The notes under the pieces were generated by a model. That model made no database searches. It saw nothing but the letters and a program-made list of their open reading frames with translations, and had not been told where the DNA came from. This document shows, in pieces, positions 32,462-41,547 of a stretch of 47,025 bases of DNA. Each line of letters begins with the position of its first letter. The first letter of the stretch is position 1. The position numbers and the translations under genes were made by a program. The DNA comes from Sphingomonas bacterium (GTDB taxonomy: Bacteria; Pseudomonadota; Alphaproteobacteria; Sphingomonadales; Sphingomonadaceae): contig JASBRX010000057.1 of NCBI GenBank assembly GCA_030149245.1, positions 1-47,025 on the forward strand. The letters run 5' to 3'.

Positions 32462-33352
32462 GTGCCCATCACCGTCGTTCACCATCCGCTGTACGTCGCG
32501 CCGGCCCCTGCGCGCAGCCAGTATCAGTGGAACAAGAACGGCCTGGTCCGCGACCTGTTGCGCGATCTGGGCGATGCGCTGGAATGGCATGAGCCCGAGC
32601 CGATGCCGCGCGACTGGATCGAGGCGGTGCATGATCCCGACTATGTCGCCGAAGTGATCGAGACGCGGGTGCCGCGTGAGAAGGAGCGGCGGATCGGCTT
32701 TCCGGTGACGCCGGAGGTCTCGGCGCGGGCGCTCGCCGTTCCGGGCGGCACCTATGCGGCGGCGAAGATCGCGCAGGTTCGGGGTTTTGCCGCCAATACT
32801 GCCGGGGGCAGCCATCATGCGCTGCACGCGACGGGCGCGGGGTTTTGCGTTTTCAATGACCTTGCCATTGCCGCGCACCGGCTGGCGGAAGAAGGCGAAC
32901 GGGTGCTGATCGTCGATTGCGATGTGCACCAAGGCGATGGCACTGCGGCGCTGACCGCCGGGCGCACCGACATCGCGACCTATTCGATCCATGCCGAGAA
33001 GAACTTCCCGGTGCGCAAAGCGCGCTCGACGCTGGACGTCGCGTTGCCCGATAACGTCGATGATGCGGGATATATGGATGCGCTCACCACGACGCTGCCG
33101 GGGCTGGTCGATGCGTTCGAGCCGACGATCCTGCTGTATCAGGCCGGGGTCGACCCGTGGGAGGGCGACCGGCTGGGACGGCTGGCGCTGAGCCTTGAGG
33201 GACTGATTGTGCGCGACAAATGGATCGCGACGCTGGCGCGGCGGCGCGGCCTGCCGCTCGCGAGTGCACTGGGCGGCGGCTATGGTGTCGATGCGATGGA
33301 GGTGTCGGCGCGGCACGTTGCGTCGATCATGGCGCTGGGCGGAGCGCCCTAA
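32462..33352 (+). CDS. Histone deacetylase-like amidohydrolase (class IV-like)
   Basis: A zinc amidohydrolase of the arginase/deacetylase superfamily; bacterial members remove acetyl groups from polyamines, acetoin-related or lysine substrates. The GTG at 32462 with ribosome site gggaggc gives 296 aa; the open frame upstream runs through the repeat. Active-site landmarks are GGSHHA (115-120, paired His), GAGFCVFND (126-133), the zinc-binding DCDVHQGDG (152-160; Asp154, His156) and the second Asp in QAGVDPWEGD. The GGSHHA/FCVFND pattern is that of the HDAC11-like class. The nearby polyamine genes make an acetylpolyamine substrate conceivable, which is only inference from position. Confidence 0.92.
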   Translation: MPITVVHHPLYVAPAPARSQYQWNKNGLVRDLLRDLGDALEWHEPEPMPRDWIEAVHDPDYVAEVIETRVPREKERRIGFPVTPEVSARALAVPGGTYAAAKIAQVRGFAANTAGGSHHALHATGAGFCVFNDLAIAAHRLAEEGERVLIVDCDVHQGDGTAALTAGRTDIATYSIHAEKNFPVRKARSTLDVALPDNVDDAGYMDALTTTLPGLVDAFEPTILLYQAGVDPWEGDRLGRLALSLEGLIVRDKWIATLARRRGLPLASALGGGYGVDAMEVSARHVASIMALGGAP

Positions 33353-33441
33353 AAGAAGCGGTTGCAACCGCGCGCCATCCTTCTAACCTTGTCGGCACAC
33401 CGTCCCGCAGAGGATGGGACGACATTGCAGGAAGAGACTGA

Positions 33442-35319
33442 ATGGCCACAGCCGCCCATCAGGTCACGCCCGAAGAGGCTTCCGCCAATCCGCCACCCGA
33501 GGCGGTGGTCGTCCGATTTGCCGGGGACAGCGGCGACGGGATGCAGCTGACCGGGGGGCAATTCACCCTGTCGACCGCGCTGGCGGGCAATGATCTCGCC
33601 ACCTTCCCCGATTTCCCCGCCGAAATCCGCGCGCCGCAGGGGACGTTGTTCGGGGTCTCCGCCTTCCAGATCAATTTCGGGTCCGCGGCGATCGAGACGG
33701 CGGGCGATGCGCCCGACGTGCTGGTCGCGATGAACCCGGCGGCGCTCAAGACCAATGTCGGTGATCTGAAGCCCGGCGGGTTGATCATCGCGGACGAGGG
33801 TGAGTTCAACAAGCGCAACCTCGACAAGGCGAAATACGAACAGAACCCGCTGGAGGATGGCAGCCTCGCCAAATGGCAGCTGCTCAAGCTCAATATCTCG
33901 CAGCTGACGCTGGATGCCGTGAAGCCCTTTGGGCTCGGCAACAAGGAAGCGCTGCGCTGTAAGAATATGTGGACGCTGGGGCTGGCGCTCTGGATGTTCG
34001 ACCGTGAGCGCGGGCCATTGATCGACTGGCTCAAGACCAAATTTGCCAAGGCGCCCGAGCTGGCCGAGGCGAATATCGCGGCGCTGAATGCGGGTCACGC
34101 TTATGGCGAGACCGCTGAGCTGGGCGCGCTGGGCATCGGGCAGATGCATGTGCCCGCGGCACCCGTGGAGCCGGGGCTGTACCGCACGGTGACGGGGGCG
34201 GATGCGATCAGCATGGGGCTGGTCGCGGGGGCGCAGCTGGCGAATCTCAAGCTGTTTTACGGCGGCTATCCGATCACGCCCGCGTCGGCGATCTTGCACC
34301 ATCTGGCGCGGCTCAAGGAATTCGGGGTCACCACCTTCCAGGCGGAGGATGAGATCGCGGCGGTCGCCTCCGCGCTGGGTGCGAGCTATGCCGGGTCGCT
34401 GGGCGTCACCTGTTCGTCGGGGCCGGGGATCGCGCTGAAGACCGAGGCGATCGGGCTGGCGATCATGACCGAATTGCCGCTGGTGATCGTCAATGCGCAG
34501 CGCGGCGGGCCGTCGACCGGGCTGCCGACCAAGACCGAGCAGTCGGACCTGTATCAGGCGGTCTATGGCCGCAATGGCGACGCGCCGGTGCCGGTGATCG
34601 CCGCGCGCTCCGCCGCCGATTGCTTCGATGTGGCGATCGAGGCGGTGCGGATCGCGACGCAATATATGACGCCGGTGATGCTGCTGACCGACGGCTATCT
34701 GCAAAATGCCGCCGAGCCGTGGAAGGTGCCGGACATGGGCGATTATGCGCCCTTCCCGGTCGAGTTTCACACCGAACTGCCGGCGGAGGGCGAGAAGTTC
34801 CTGCCCTATGCGCGCGACGAGAAGCTGAAACGCCCCTGGGTCAAGCCGGGGACTCCCGGCCTGCTCCACCGCATCGGCGGGATCGAGAAGGCGATCGGGA
34901 CGGGCGCGATCGACTATGCCCCGGCGACGCACCAGACGATGACCGACACGCGCCAGGCGAAGATCGCGGGCATCAAGGTGCCGGATCAGGAGATCGAGCA
35001 GGGCGAAGCGGGCGGCAAGCTGGTCGTGGTCGGCTGGGGCTCGACCTATGGCCCGATCACCCAAGCGGTGCGGCGCGCGCGGCGCAAGGGACTGGACGTC
35101 AGCCACATCCATATCCGCCATATCTGGCCGCTGCCGGCGAATTTGGGCGCGTTGTTGAAGGGTTACGACAAGGTGTTGGTGCCGGAGATGAACACCGGGC
35201 AGCTCAAGACCTTGCTGCGCGACCAGTTCCTTGTGGACGCGAAGCCGCTCAACAAGGTGTCGGGGCAGCCGTTCCGCATCCATGAGATCGAGGGCGCCAT
35301 CGAGGAGGCGCTCGCATGA
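33442..35319 (+). CDS. korA: 2-oxoacid:acceptor oxidoreductase, alpha subunit (gamma-alpha fusion)
   Basis: The large subunit of a two-subunit, CoA-dependent 2-oxoacid oxidoreductase, probably 2-oxoglutarate:ferredoxin type, that oxidatively decarboxylates the keto acid with reduction of ferredoxin or a similar acceptor. The N-terminal gamma domain spans about 20-200 (VVRFAGDSGDGMQLTGGQF, then PDFPAEIRAPQG). The pyrimidine-binding alpha domain begins near 225 (TGADAISMGLVAGAQ), with YGGYPITPASAILHHLA and QAEDEIAAVASALGASYAG and the CoA/substrate loop QRGGPSTGLPTKTEQSDL. A transketolase C-like domain follows (about 500-615). The ribosome site aggaag is well placed. No Fe-S motif is in this subunit. 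The beta subunit follows after a 135-base palindromic repeat. Confidence 0.93.
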   Translation: MATAAHQVTPEEASANPPPEAVVVRFAGDSGDGMQLTGGQFTLSTALAGNDLATFPDFPAEIRAPQGTLFGVSAFQINFGSAAIETAGDAPDVLVAMNPAALKTNVGDLKPGGLIIADEGEFNKRNLDKAKYEQNPLEDGSLAKWQLLKLNISQLTLDAVKPFGLGNKEALRCKNMWTLGLALWMFDRERGPLIDWLKTKFAKAPELAEANIAALNAGHAYGETAELGALGIGQMHVPAAPVEPGLYRTVTGADAISMGLVAGAQLANLKLFYGGYPITPASAILHHLARLKEFGVTTFQAEDEIAAVASALGASYAGSLGVTCSSGPGIALKTEAIGLAIMTELPLVIVNAQRGGPSTGLPTKTEQSDLYQAVYGRNGDAPVPVIAARSAADCFDVAIEAVRIATQYMTPVMLLTDGYLQNAAEPWKVPDMGDYAPFPVEFHTELPAEGEKFLPYARDEKLKRPWVKPGTPGLLHRIGGIEKAIGTGAIDYAPATHQTMTDTRQAKIAGIKVPDQEIEQGEAGGKLVVVGWGSTYGPITQAVRRARRKGLDVSHIHIRHIWPLPANLGALLKGYDKVLVPEMNTGQLKTLLRDQFLVDAKPLNKVSGQPFRIHEIEGAIEEALA

Positions 35320-35321
35320 AA

Positions 35322-35456
35322 CCCCTCTCCCATTGGGAGAGGGAGGGAGCCGCCGAAGGCGGCGGAAGGGTGAGGGTGACAGCGCCCGACCCGCTCACCC
35401 TCACCCTCCCACGCGCTGGCGCGCGCGGGCCCCTCCCTCTCCCAAAGGGAGAGGGG
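35322..35456. repeat. Palindromic repeat, family F, copy 2, between the oxidoreductase subunit genes
   Basis: The outer arms cccctctcccattgggagag and ctctcccaaagggagagggg are complementary, and inner dyads ggaagggtgagggtgac / ctcaccctcaccctccc extend pairing. It is the same family as the copy at 9662-9760. It starts 3 bases after the alpha subunit stop and leaves 17 bases to the beta ATG, so the transcript must carry this structure. Confidence 0.88.
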
Positions 35457-35473
35457 TTTGAGGACGGACAGCC

Positions 35474-36499
35474 ATGAACGAGCTCACCACCATCCGCCCG
35501 TCGACGCCCAAGGACTGGGAGACCGATCAGGAGGTCCGCTGGTGCCCCGGTTGCGGCGACTATGCGATCCTGAAGGCGGTGCAGCGGACGATGCCGGAGA
35601 TCGGCGCGACGCCGGAGAAGACGGTGTTCGTCAGCGGTATCGGCTGCTCGTCGCGCTTCCCCTATTATATGGAAACTTATGGCTTCCACACCATCCACGG
35701 GCGCGCGCCGGCGGTGGCGACGGGGGTGAAGCTGGCCAACCCCGAGCTCGATGTGTGGATTATCACCGGCGATGGCGACGGCCTGAGCATCGGCGGCAAT
35801 CACACGATGCACCTGCTGCGACGCAATCTCGATTGCCAGATACTGCTGTTCAACAACGAGATTTACGGCCTGACCAAGGGGCAATATTCGCCGACCAGCC
35901 GTGAGGGGACGCGCTCGCCCTCCACCCCGTTCGGGTCGGTCGATCATCCGGCGAAGCCGTGCGCGTTCGCGCTGGGCAGCGGCGCGCGGTTCATTGCGCG
36001 CGGGATCGACGTGAACAAGAATTTGCCGAGCGTGCTCAAGGCGGCGCATGCGCACAAGGGCGCGGCGTTCGTCGAGATTTTCCAGAACTGCATCGTCTAT
36101 AACGCCGACGTCTTCGCGTCGTTCGTGGACAAGGCCAATGCCGGGCATCAGCTCTGGGTCGAGCATGGCAAGCCGCTGGTGTTTGCGGGCGGGACCAAGG
36201 GGCTGGCGCTGGATGTCGAGCGGCTGACGCTGAAGGTGGTTGATATCGTCGATGGCGATGTGTCGGGCGTGGTGGTGCACGACCAGACCAATCGCGGGCT
36301 TGCGCATATGCTGGTCGAGATGCCGTTTGGGCCGTTCCCGATGGCGCTAGGCGTGATCTATGACGATCCCGCGCCGACGTTCGAAAGCGCGGTAGTGGCG
36401 CAGAACCGTGCGGCGAGCGAGGGCAAGGTCGCGGACCTGCAAAAGCTCGTCAGCAAGGGCCAGACCTGGCAGGTGGACAAGGAACCGCGCACCGCATAG
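35474..36499 (+). CDS. korB: 2-oxoacid:acceptor oxidoreductase, beta subunit
   Basis: The TPP- and [4Fe-4S]-binding subunit. The family motif CPGCG is at 24-28, a further Cys58 lies in SGIGCSSRF, and a later Cys (about 200, FQNCIVYN) may complete the cluster. The TPP-magnesium motif is GDGDGLSIGGNH (99-110) with FNNEIYGLTKGQYSPTS downstream. The 341-aa length and order agree with KorB/PorB of aerobic alphaproteobacteria. Together with the alpha subunit it forms a complete two-subunit enzyme. No ferredoxin gene is adjacent. The stop is 10 bases before the next gene, so read-through is likely. Confidence 0.94.
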   Translation: MNELTTIRPSTPKDWETDQEVRWCPGCGDYAILKAVQRTMPEIGATPEKTVFVSGIGCSSRFPYYMETYGFHTIHGRAPAVATGVKLANPELDVWIITGDGDGLSIGGNHTMHLLRRNLDCQILLFNNEIYGLTKGQYSPTSREGTRSPSTPFGSVDHPAKPCAFALGSGARFIARGIDVNKNLPSVLKAAHAHKGAAFVEIFQNCIVYNADVFASFVDKANAGHQLWVEHGKPLVFAGGTKGLALDVERLTLKVVDIVDGDVSGVVVHDQTNRGLAHMLVEMPFGPFPMALGVIYDDPAPTFESAVVAQNRAASEGKVADLQKLVSKGQTWQVDKEPRTA

Positions 36500-36509
36500 C
36501 GCGGCGGTC

Positions 36510-37475
36510 ATGGACAATCTGACACATAGCATGATCGGTGCTGCGCTGGGGCAAGCGGGGCTGAAAAAGCTGTCGGGCCTGGGCATGCCGACGCTAATCA
36601 TCGCGGCGAACATCCCTGATCTGGACGCGGCGTGCACCGTTTATGGCACCCAGTCGCTCGCAATGCGACGCGGGCTTACCCATGGGCCGATCGCCATGCT
36701 GGTGCTGCCGGTGCTGTTGACCGCGATCATGATCGGGTTTGACCGGTGGCAGGCGCGGCGGGGCAAGCGTCCGGAGGCGCGCGCGCCGGTGCGGCCGTGG
36801 CATCTGCTGCTGCTCGCGTTCATCGGCACGATCAGTCACCCGGCGTTCGACTGGCTCAACAGCTATGGCATCCGGCTGCTCGAACCCTTTTCGTCGCGCT
36901 GGTTCTATGGCGACAGCATCTTCATCATCGATGTGTGGATGTGGGCGGCGCTGATCGGCGGGTATCTGTGGTCGCGCCGGGCCGAGCGGCGCGGGGGCGA
37001 CTGGCGGCGGCGCGGCGGGATCGTGGTGGCGGCGGTCAGCGCCTATATCCTTGGCAATGGGGTGCTGACGGGCCATGCCGAGGCACGGATGGCCGAGCGG
37101 GTGCTTGCCGACTATGGCATCACGCCCGAACTGGTCGTCGCCAATCCGGTGCCGATCGCATTCTGGCAGCGCGAGATTTTGTGGCGCGGCGAGGGGCAAC
37201 GCGGGCGGCGCGTGATGAACCTGGCGGAAGGCGCGCTGCCGACGATCTTCCCGCTGGAAGTCGAGACACCGGCTCCGATCGGGATGGAAGATCCGCGCAT
37301 CGCGGCAACAGCGGCGCGCGACCCAAATGTGCGGGCATTCCTGTTCTGGTCGCGCATGCCCTTTGCCGAGCGCCAGCCGGACGGAAGCCTCATGATCTGG
37401 GACCAGCGCTTTGGCCATGATGTAGCGCGCGGTCAGTTCAGCGCGCGGATTCCGGCGGAAGGGGAGGCCCAGTGA
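36510..37475 (+). CDS. Membrane-bound metal-dependent hydrolase (YdjM/YbcI-like)
   Basis: A member of the inner-membrane LexA-regulated-type hydrolase family (DUF457/PF04307). The start ATG opens with MDNLTHSMIGAALGQAG, the family's conserved N-terminus, and IAANIPDLDAAC (about 27-38) carries the metal-binding Asp pair; GLTHGPI (about 55-61) and FIGTISHPAFDWLNSYGIRL (about 103-122) supply the histidines. Hydrophobic segments lie at about 60-78, 95-110, 133-152 and 168-184. The C-terminal 130 residues are soluble and not recognised. The function of the family is not established. Its stop overlaps the photolyase GTG (GTGA), so the two are co-transcribed. Confidence 0.88.
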   Translation: MDNLTHSMIGAALGQAGLKKLSGLGMPTLIIAANIPDLDAACTVYGTQSLAMRRGLTHGPIAMLVLPVLLTAIMIGFDRWQARRGKRPEARAPVRPWHLLLLAFIGTISHPAFDWLNSYGIRLLEPFSSRWFYGDSIFIIDVWMWAALIGGYLWSRRAERRGGDWRRRGGIVVAAVSAYILGNGVLTGHAEARMAERVLADYGITPELVVANPVPIAFWQREILWRGEGQRGRRVMNLAEGALPTIFPLEVETPAPIGMEDPRIAATAARDPNVRAFLFWSRMPFAERQPDGSLMIWDQRFGHDVARGQFSARIPAEGEAQ

Positions 37476-38839
37476 CCAGCATCCTGTGGTTTCGCCGCGA
37501 CCTGAGATTGTCCGATCAGGCGGCGCTGATCGCGGCGGCGGGGGAGGGGCCGGTGGTGCCGGTCTATATCCTTGACGACGAGACGCCCAGGCATCGCGCG
37601 ATGGGCGGGGCGTCGCGCTGGTGGCTGCACCATAGCCTGGCCAGTCTCGACGCGGCGTTGCGTGAGAAAGGGTCGCGGCTGATCCTGAAACGGGGCAAAT
37701 GCGATGACGTGCTCGCGGGGCTGGCGGAGGACGTGGGGACGAAGCGGGTCCACTGTATCCGCCATTACGAGCCGTGGTGGCGCAATGCCGAGCGGGCGGT
37801 GGGAAAACTGCTGGAGTTGGTCTGCCATGACGGCAACTACCTCGCCCCGCCGGGATCGGTGACGACCGGATCGGGCGAGCCGTACAAGATCTTCACGCCG
37901 TTCTGGCGGGCGTTGCAGGGGCGGATGCCGCCGGCTGCTCCGGCGAACCGGCCGCATGAGATTCCTGCACCGACCAGCTGGCCCAAGTCGGATCGGCTCG
38001 AGGATTGGGGACTGCTGCCGACCACGCCCGACTGGGCGACGGGCTTTGCCGAGTGGGAGCCGGGCGAGGCGGGCGCGCGCAAGCGGGTCGATAGTTTTGT
38101 CGACAAGGCGGCGGACTATGACCGCACGCGCAACCTGCCGTCGATCGAGGGCAGCTCGCGGCTGAGCCCGCATTTGCATTTCGGCGAGGTGTCGCCAGCT
38201 TATGTCTGGCATCGCTTCGCCGATGCGGGCGGGTCGGTCGACGTGTTCCTGAGCGAGATCGGTTGGCGCGATTATGCGCAGAATGTGATCCTGCAATTCC
38301 CCGACTATGCCGCGAAGAATGCGCGGGAGAAGTTCGACGCGATCCCGTGGCGCGATTTTCGATCGCCGGCGGTGCGCGACGAGTTTGACGCCTGGACCAA
38401 GGGGCGGACCGGCTATCCGATCGTCGATGCCGGGATGCGGCAGCTATGGGCGACCGGGTGGATGCACAATCGCGTGCGGATGATCGCGGCGAGTTTCCTG
38501 ATCAAGCATCTGCTCATCGACTGGCGCGAGGGGGAGCGCTGGTTCTGGGACACGCTGGTCGATGCCGACTACGCGAGCAACGCGGTCAACTGGCAATGGG
38601 TTTCGGGGACGGGAATCGATTCGAACATGTTCGTGCGGATCATGGCGCCGCTGTCGCAGTCGGAGAAGTTCGATGCGGCGGGCTATATTCGCGAATGGGT
38701 GCCCGAACTGGCACGGCTGCATGACGATGTGATCCACGATCCCGAGGAACATGGGCGGCGGCCGAGCGACTATCCGCGCAAGATTATCGGCCATCGCGAA
38801 GCGCGTGAACGGGCGCTGGCGGCGGTGCGGGGGATTTAG
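37472..38839 (+). CDS. phrB: Deoxyribodipyrimidine photolyase
   Basis: A light-driven flavoenzyme that splits UV-induced cyclobutane pyrimidine dimers. The GTG start lies in the overlap with the upstream gene. The N-terminal antenna domain begins TSILWFRRDLRLSDQAAL, and the FAD domain begins near residue 200 with LPSIEGSSRLSPHLHFGEVSP. The active region contains GWRDYAQNVIL, TKGRTGYPIVDAGMRQLWATGWMHNRVRM written in two blocks (about 308-336), and the flavin-proximal DADYASNAVNWQWVSGTG. Length 455 aa is typical of class I CPD photolyases; an exact class (for example an Fe-S type) is not indicated by the motifs. A repeat region follows. Confidence 0.95.
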   Translation: MTSILWFRRDLRLSDQAALIAAAGEGPVVPVYILDDETPRHRAMGGASRWWLHHSLASLDAALREKGSRLILKRGKCDDVLAGLAEDVGTKRVHCIRHYEPWWRNAERAVGKLLELVCHDGNYLAPPGSVTTGSGEPYKIFTPFWRALQGRMPPAAPANRPHEIPAPTSWPKSDRLEDWGLLPTTPDWATGFAEWEPGEAGARKRVDSFVDKAADYDRTRNLPSIEGSSRLSPHLHFGEVSPAYVWHRFADAGGSVDVFLSEIGWRDYAQNVILQFPDYAAKNAREKFDAIPWRDFRSPAVRDEFDAWTKGRTGYPIVDAGMRQLWATGWMHNRVRMIAASFLIKHLLIDWREGERWFWDTLVDADYASNAVNWQWVSGTGIDSNMFVRIMAPLSQSEKFDAAGYIREWVPELARLHDDVIHDPEEHGRRPSDYPRKIIGHREARERALAAVRGI

Positions 38840-38855
38840 CAGGGCCAGACCAAAG

Positions 38856-39058
38856 ATTCCTCTCCCCTTGATAGGGGAGAGGATAGCGAAGCTTGGCAGC
38901 TTGCTGCCTTAGCGTAGCTTGGAGAGGGGTAGAGCGGAGCGCAGCTCCGCGCGGCTACTGCGTAGCCGCCCACCCCACACCCAGCTCCGACTAAGGCCTT
39001 GCTGCGCAAGACCTAAGTCTGCGCAACCCTCTCCCCTCCTGCGGAGGGGCGAGGGGAA
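38856..39058. repeat. Long palindromic repeat region, family H
   Basis: A C/T-rich inverted repeat (cctctccccttgataggggagagg at the left; ctctcccctcctgcggaggggcgag at the right) encloses nested dyads (gaagcttggcagcttgctgcc; gagcggagcgcagctccgc). About 200 bases, single copy in this window. It overlaps the first ~45 codons of the longest possible frame of the next gene, which is why I place that gene's start downstream. Confidence 0.7.
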
Positions 39059-39086
39059 GAAGGCGCTTGCCCGACTCGCTTCCCGC

Positions 39087-40358
39087 ATGGTTGGTGCGCG
39101 CGTGAGCCAGACCAGCACCCGCAACCGTGGCCGCCGTGACGGATCGAACCTTCGTGGCGTGGTTGGCGCGATGATCGCGCGCGCCGCGGAGCCGTGGCTC
39201 CACCGCCTGCTCGACCGGATCGACGCCGGGCTGGCCGAGGGCGCGATCCAGGCGACCTTGCCCGGCGGCATGCAGCGGCGGCTGGGCGGGCGAGCGCCGG
39301 GGCCGGAAGCGGTGGTGGTGATCCGCAGCTGGCGCGCGCTGTGGCGGCTGGCGACCGGCGGGTCGGCGGGATGGTATGAGGCGTGGGCGGCGGGCGAATG
39401 GGCCAGCCCCGATCCGGTGCCGTTGTTCGACCTGTTCGTGCGCAACCGCGCGACGCTGGGCAATGCCGGACGCGCGGGGGGCTTGGGGCGGATCGCCAAG
39501 CGGGCATGGCACTGGTTCCAGCGCAATTCGCGGACCGGATCGCGGCGCAACATCGCCTATCATTATGACCTCGGGAATGACTTCTACGCGCCGTGGCTGG
39601 ACGCCAGCATGACCTATTCGAGCGCGCTGTTCGCGCCGGGCGTGACGTCGCTGGCGGAGGGGCAGGCGGCGAAGCTGGCGGCGGTGCTGGAGCGGACCGG
39701 CACTGCGCCGGGCGACCGCATTCTGGAGATCGGGTGCGGCTGGGGATCGTTTGCCGAGCTGGCGGCGCGGGGCGGGCGGCAGGTGCACGGCATCACCCTG
39801 TCGGCGGAGCAGAAAGCCTATGTCGAGGCGCGGATGGCGCGGGCGGGGCTGGAGGGCGTCACCGTCGGCCTGACCGATTATCGTGATGTGAGTGGCGTGT
39901 TCGACGCGGTGGCGAGCATCGAGATGGTCGAGGCGGTGGGGCAGGACTACTGGCCGGCCTATCTGGCGACGATCGCGCGGGTGCTGAAGCCCGGCGGGCG
40001 CGCGGCGATCCAGTATATCGCGATCGATGACGCGATCTTCGACGCCTATGCGCGCAATGTCGACTTCATCCAGGCCTATGTGTTTCCCGGCGGGATGCTG
40101 CTGTCCGAAAGCCGGTTCCGCGCGATTGCGCAGGCGCACGGATTACGCTGGACCGATCAGCAGAATTTCGGGGTCGATTATGCTGAGACGCTGAAGATAT
40201 GGCGCGCGGCATTCGACGCGGCGGTGGCGGCGGGGCGGCTGCCCGCTGAATTTGATTCCCATTTCATCGAACTGTGGCGCTATTACCTGATGTATTGCGA
40301 AGGCGGGTTTCGCGGCGGGGGCATCCATGTCGCGCAGGTCACGCTGATCAAGGATTAG
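39087..40358 (+). CDS. Cyclopropane-fatty-acyl-phospholipid synthase-like SAM methyltransferase
   Basis: These enzymes transfer a methylene from S-adenosylmethionine across the double bond of membrane lipid acyl chains. The frame is open from 38919, but the first part derives from a repeat; the ATG at 39087 (423 aa) is chosen, with GTG 39102 as an alternative, and neither has a clear ribosome site. Landmarks are NIAYHYDLGNDFYAPWLDASMTYSSALF in two adjoining stretches (about 155-180), the SAM-binding LEIGCGWGSFAELAARG, IEMVEAVGQDYWPAYL and FIQAYVFPGGMLLSE, ending ELWRYYLMYCEGGFRGGGI with the family's conserved late block. It is 8 bases before the serine hydrolase gene, and the two are likely co-transcribed. 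Confidence 0.9.
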   Translation: MVGARVSQTSTRNRGRRDGSNLRGVVGAMIARAAEPWLHRLLDRIDAGLAEGAIQATLPGGMQRRLGGRAPGPEAVVVIRSWRALWRLATGGSAGWYEAWAAGEWASPDPVPLFDLFVRNRATLGNAGRAGGLGRIAKRAWHWFQRNSRTGSRRNIAYHYDLGNDFYAPWLDASMTYSSALFAPGVTSLAEGQAAKLAAVLERTGTAPGDRILEIGCGWGSFAELAARGGRQVHGITLSAEQKAYVEARMARAGLEGVTVGLTDYRDVSGVFDAVASIEMVEAVGQDYWPAYLATIARVLKPGGRAAIQYIAIDDAIFDAYARNVDFIQAYVFPGGMLLSESRFRAIAQAHGLRWTDQQNFGVDYAETLKIWRAAFDAAVAAGRLPAEFDSHFIELWRYYLMYCEGGFRGGGIHVAQVTLIKD

Positions 40359-40366
40359 GGAGAGCG

Positions 40367-41539
40367 ATGATGCGGGCTTGGGGAGTAGCGCTGGGCGCAT
40401 TGGCATTGGCGGGCTGCGCTGCGGGTGCCGGAACGCCGCCGCCCGTCACGCAGGCGGCCGCCCCGCAGGATATGGCGAAGCTGCGTCAGGTCGGCGCTGC
40501 CGTGCTGTTCTGGTCGCAGGAGGAGCGGTACCGCAACTTCCCGGCGATGGAGACGATCTTCCCCGGCACCACCGCCAAGGCCGGGCGCAAGGTCCGCGCG
40601 CTGCCCAAGGGCGCGCCGCTGCCGATCGCCGAGGCGGATGTGTCGGCGTTCATGGCGGCGCAGAACATGACCGGGCTGCTGGTACTGCAGGATGGCAAGG
40701 TGCGGCTGGAGCGATATGCGCGCGGCTATGGGCCACAGGGGCGCTGGACGAGCTTTTCGGTGGCGAAGTCGGTGACCTCGACCTTGGTCGGGGCGGCGAT
40801 CAAGGACGGATACATCAAGTCGATCGACGATCCGGTGACGCGCTACATCCCCGATCTGGCCGGGGCGGGCTATGACGGGGTGACGATCCGACAGCTGCTG
40901 ACGATGACGTCGGGGGTGAAGTGGAATGAGGATTACACCAACCCGAATAGCGATGTGGCGCGGATGTTTGCCGAGGCGGTGCCGGCGGGGCAGGACCCGA
41001 CCGTCTTCTACATGCGCAAGCTGCCGCGCGAGAGCGATCCGGGGGTCAAGTTCGTCTACAAGACCGGTGAGACCAATCTGATCGGCGTGCTGGTGCGCCG
41101 CGCGACGGGCAAGTCGCTCTCGGCCTATCTCGAAGAAAAGATCTGGAAGCCGTACGGCATGGAGCGCGATGCGTTCTGGATGACCGACCAGACCGGCGCG
41201 GAAGTGTCGGGATGCTGCCTGTCGGTGTCGCTGCGCGATTATGGGCGCATCGGGCAGATGGCGCTGGAGGGCGGCAAGGGCATCGTCCCGGCTGGCTGGT
41301 TCGCCGACGCGACCAAAGCGCAGGTGAGCTTTCCCGGCGGCGGCTATGGCTATCAATGGTGGGTTCCGGCGGGCGGCATCTTCGCGGCGCAGGGGATTTT
41401 TGGGCAATCGATCATCGTCGATCCGGCGAACAGGCTGGTGATGGTGACCAGCGCCGCCTGGCCGCGCGCGAGTGATCGGGCGCTGGCACAGGAGCGGATG
41501 GCGTTTGCGATGAAGGTGCAGGCGGCGGCGAAGGAGTAG
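40367..41539 (+). CDS. Lipoprotein serine hydrolase, class C beta-lactamase/penicillin-binding-like
   Basis: A periplasmic serine hydrolase of the beta-lactamase superfamily, either esterase or D,D-peptidase-like. The ATG at 40367 (390 aa) follows the ribosome site ttagggagag and starts a lipoprotein signal ending LAGC with Cys17, implying an outer- or inner-membrane-anchored enzyme. The catalytic SxxK is Ser131-Val-Ala-Lys134 in SFSVAKSVTSTLVG. The second motif is a Tyr in VYKTGETNLIG, and the third, C-terminal region is AAQGIFGQSIIVDP. GVTIRQLLTMTSGVKWNED is a typical family block. A resistance role is not implied. A degenerate repeat lies downstream. Confidence 0.92.
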   Translation: MMRAWGVALGALALAGCAAGAGTPPPVTQAAAPQDMAKLRQVGAAVLFWSQEERYRNFPAMETIFPGTTAKAGRKVRALPKGAPLPIAEADVSAFMAAQNMTGLLVLQDGKVRLERYARGYGPQGRWTSFSVAKSVTSTLVGAAIKDGYIKSIDDPVTRYIPDLAGAGYDGVTIRQLLTMTSGVKWNEDYTNPNSDVARMFAEAVPAGQDPTVFYMRKLPRESDPGVKFVYKTGETNLIGVLVRRATGKSLSAYLEEKIWKPYGMERDAFWMTDQTGAEVSGCCLSVSLRDYGRIGQMALEGGKGIVPAGWFADATKAQVSFPGGGYGYQWWVPAGGIFAAQGIFGQSIIVDPANRLVMVTSAAWPRASDRALAQERMAFAMKVQAAAKE

Positions 41540-41547
41540 CCCGCCGT

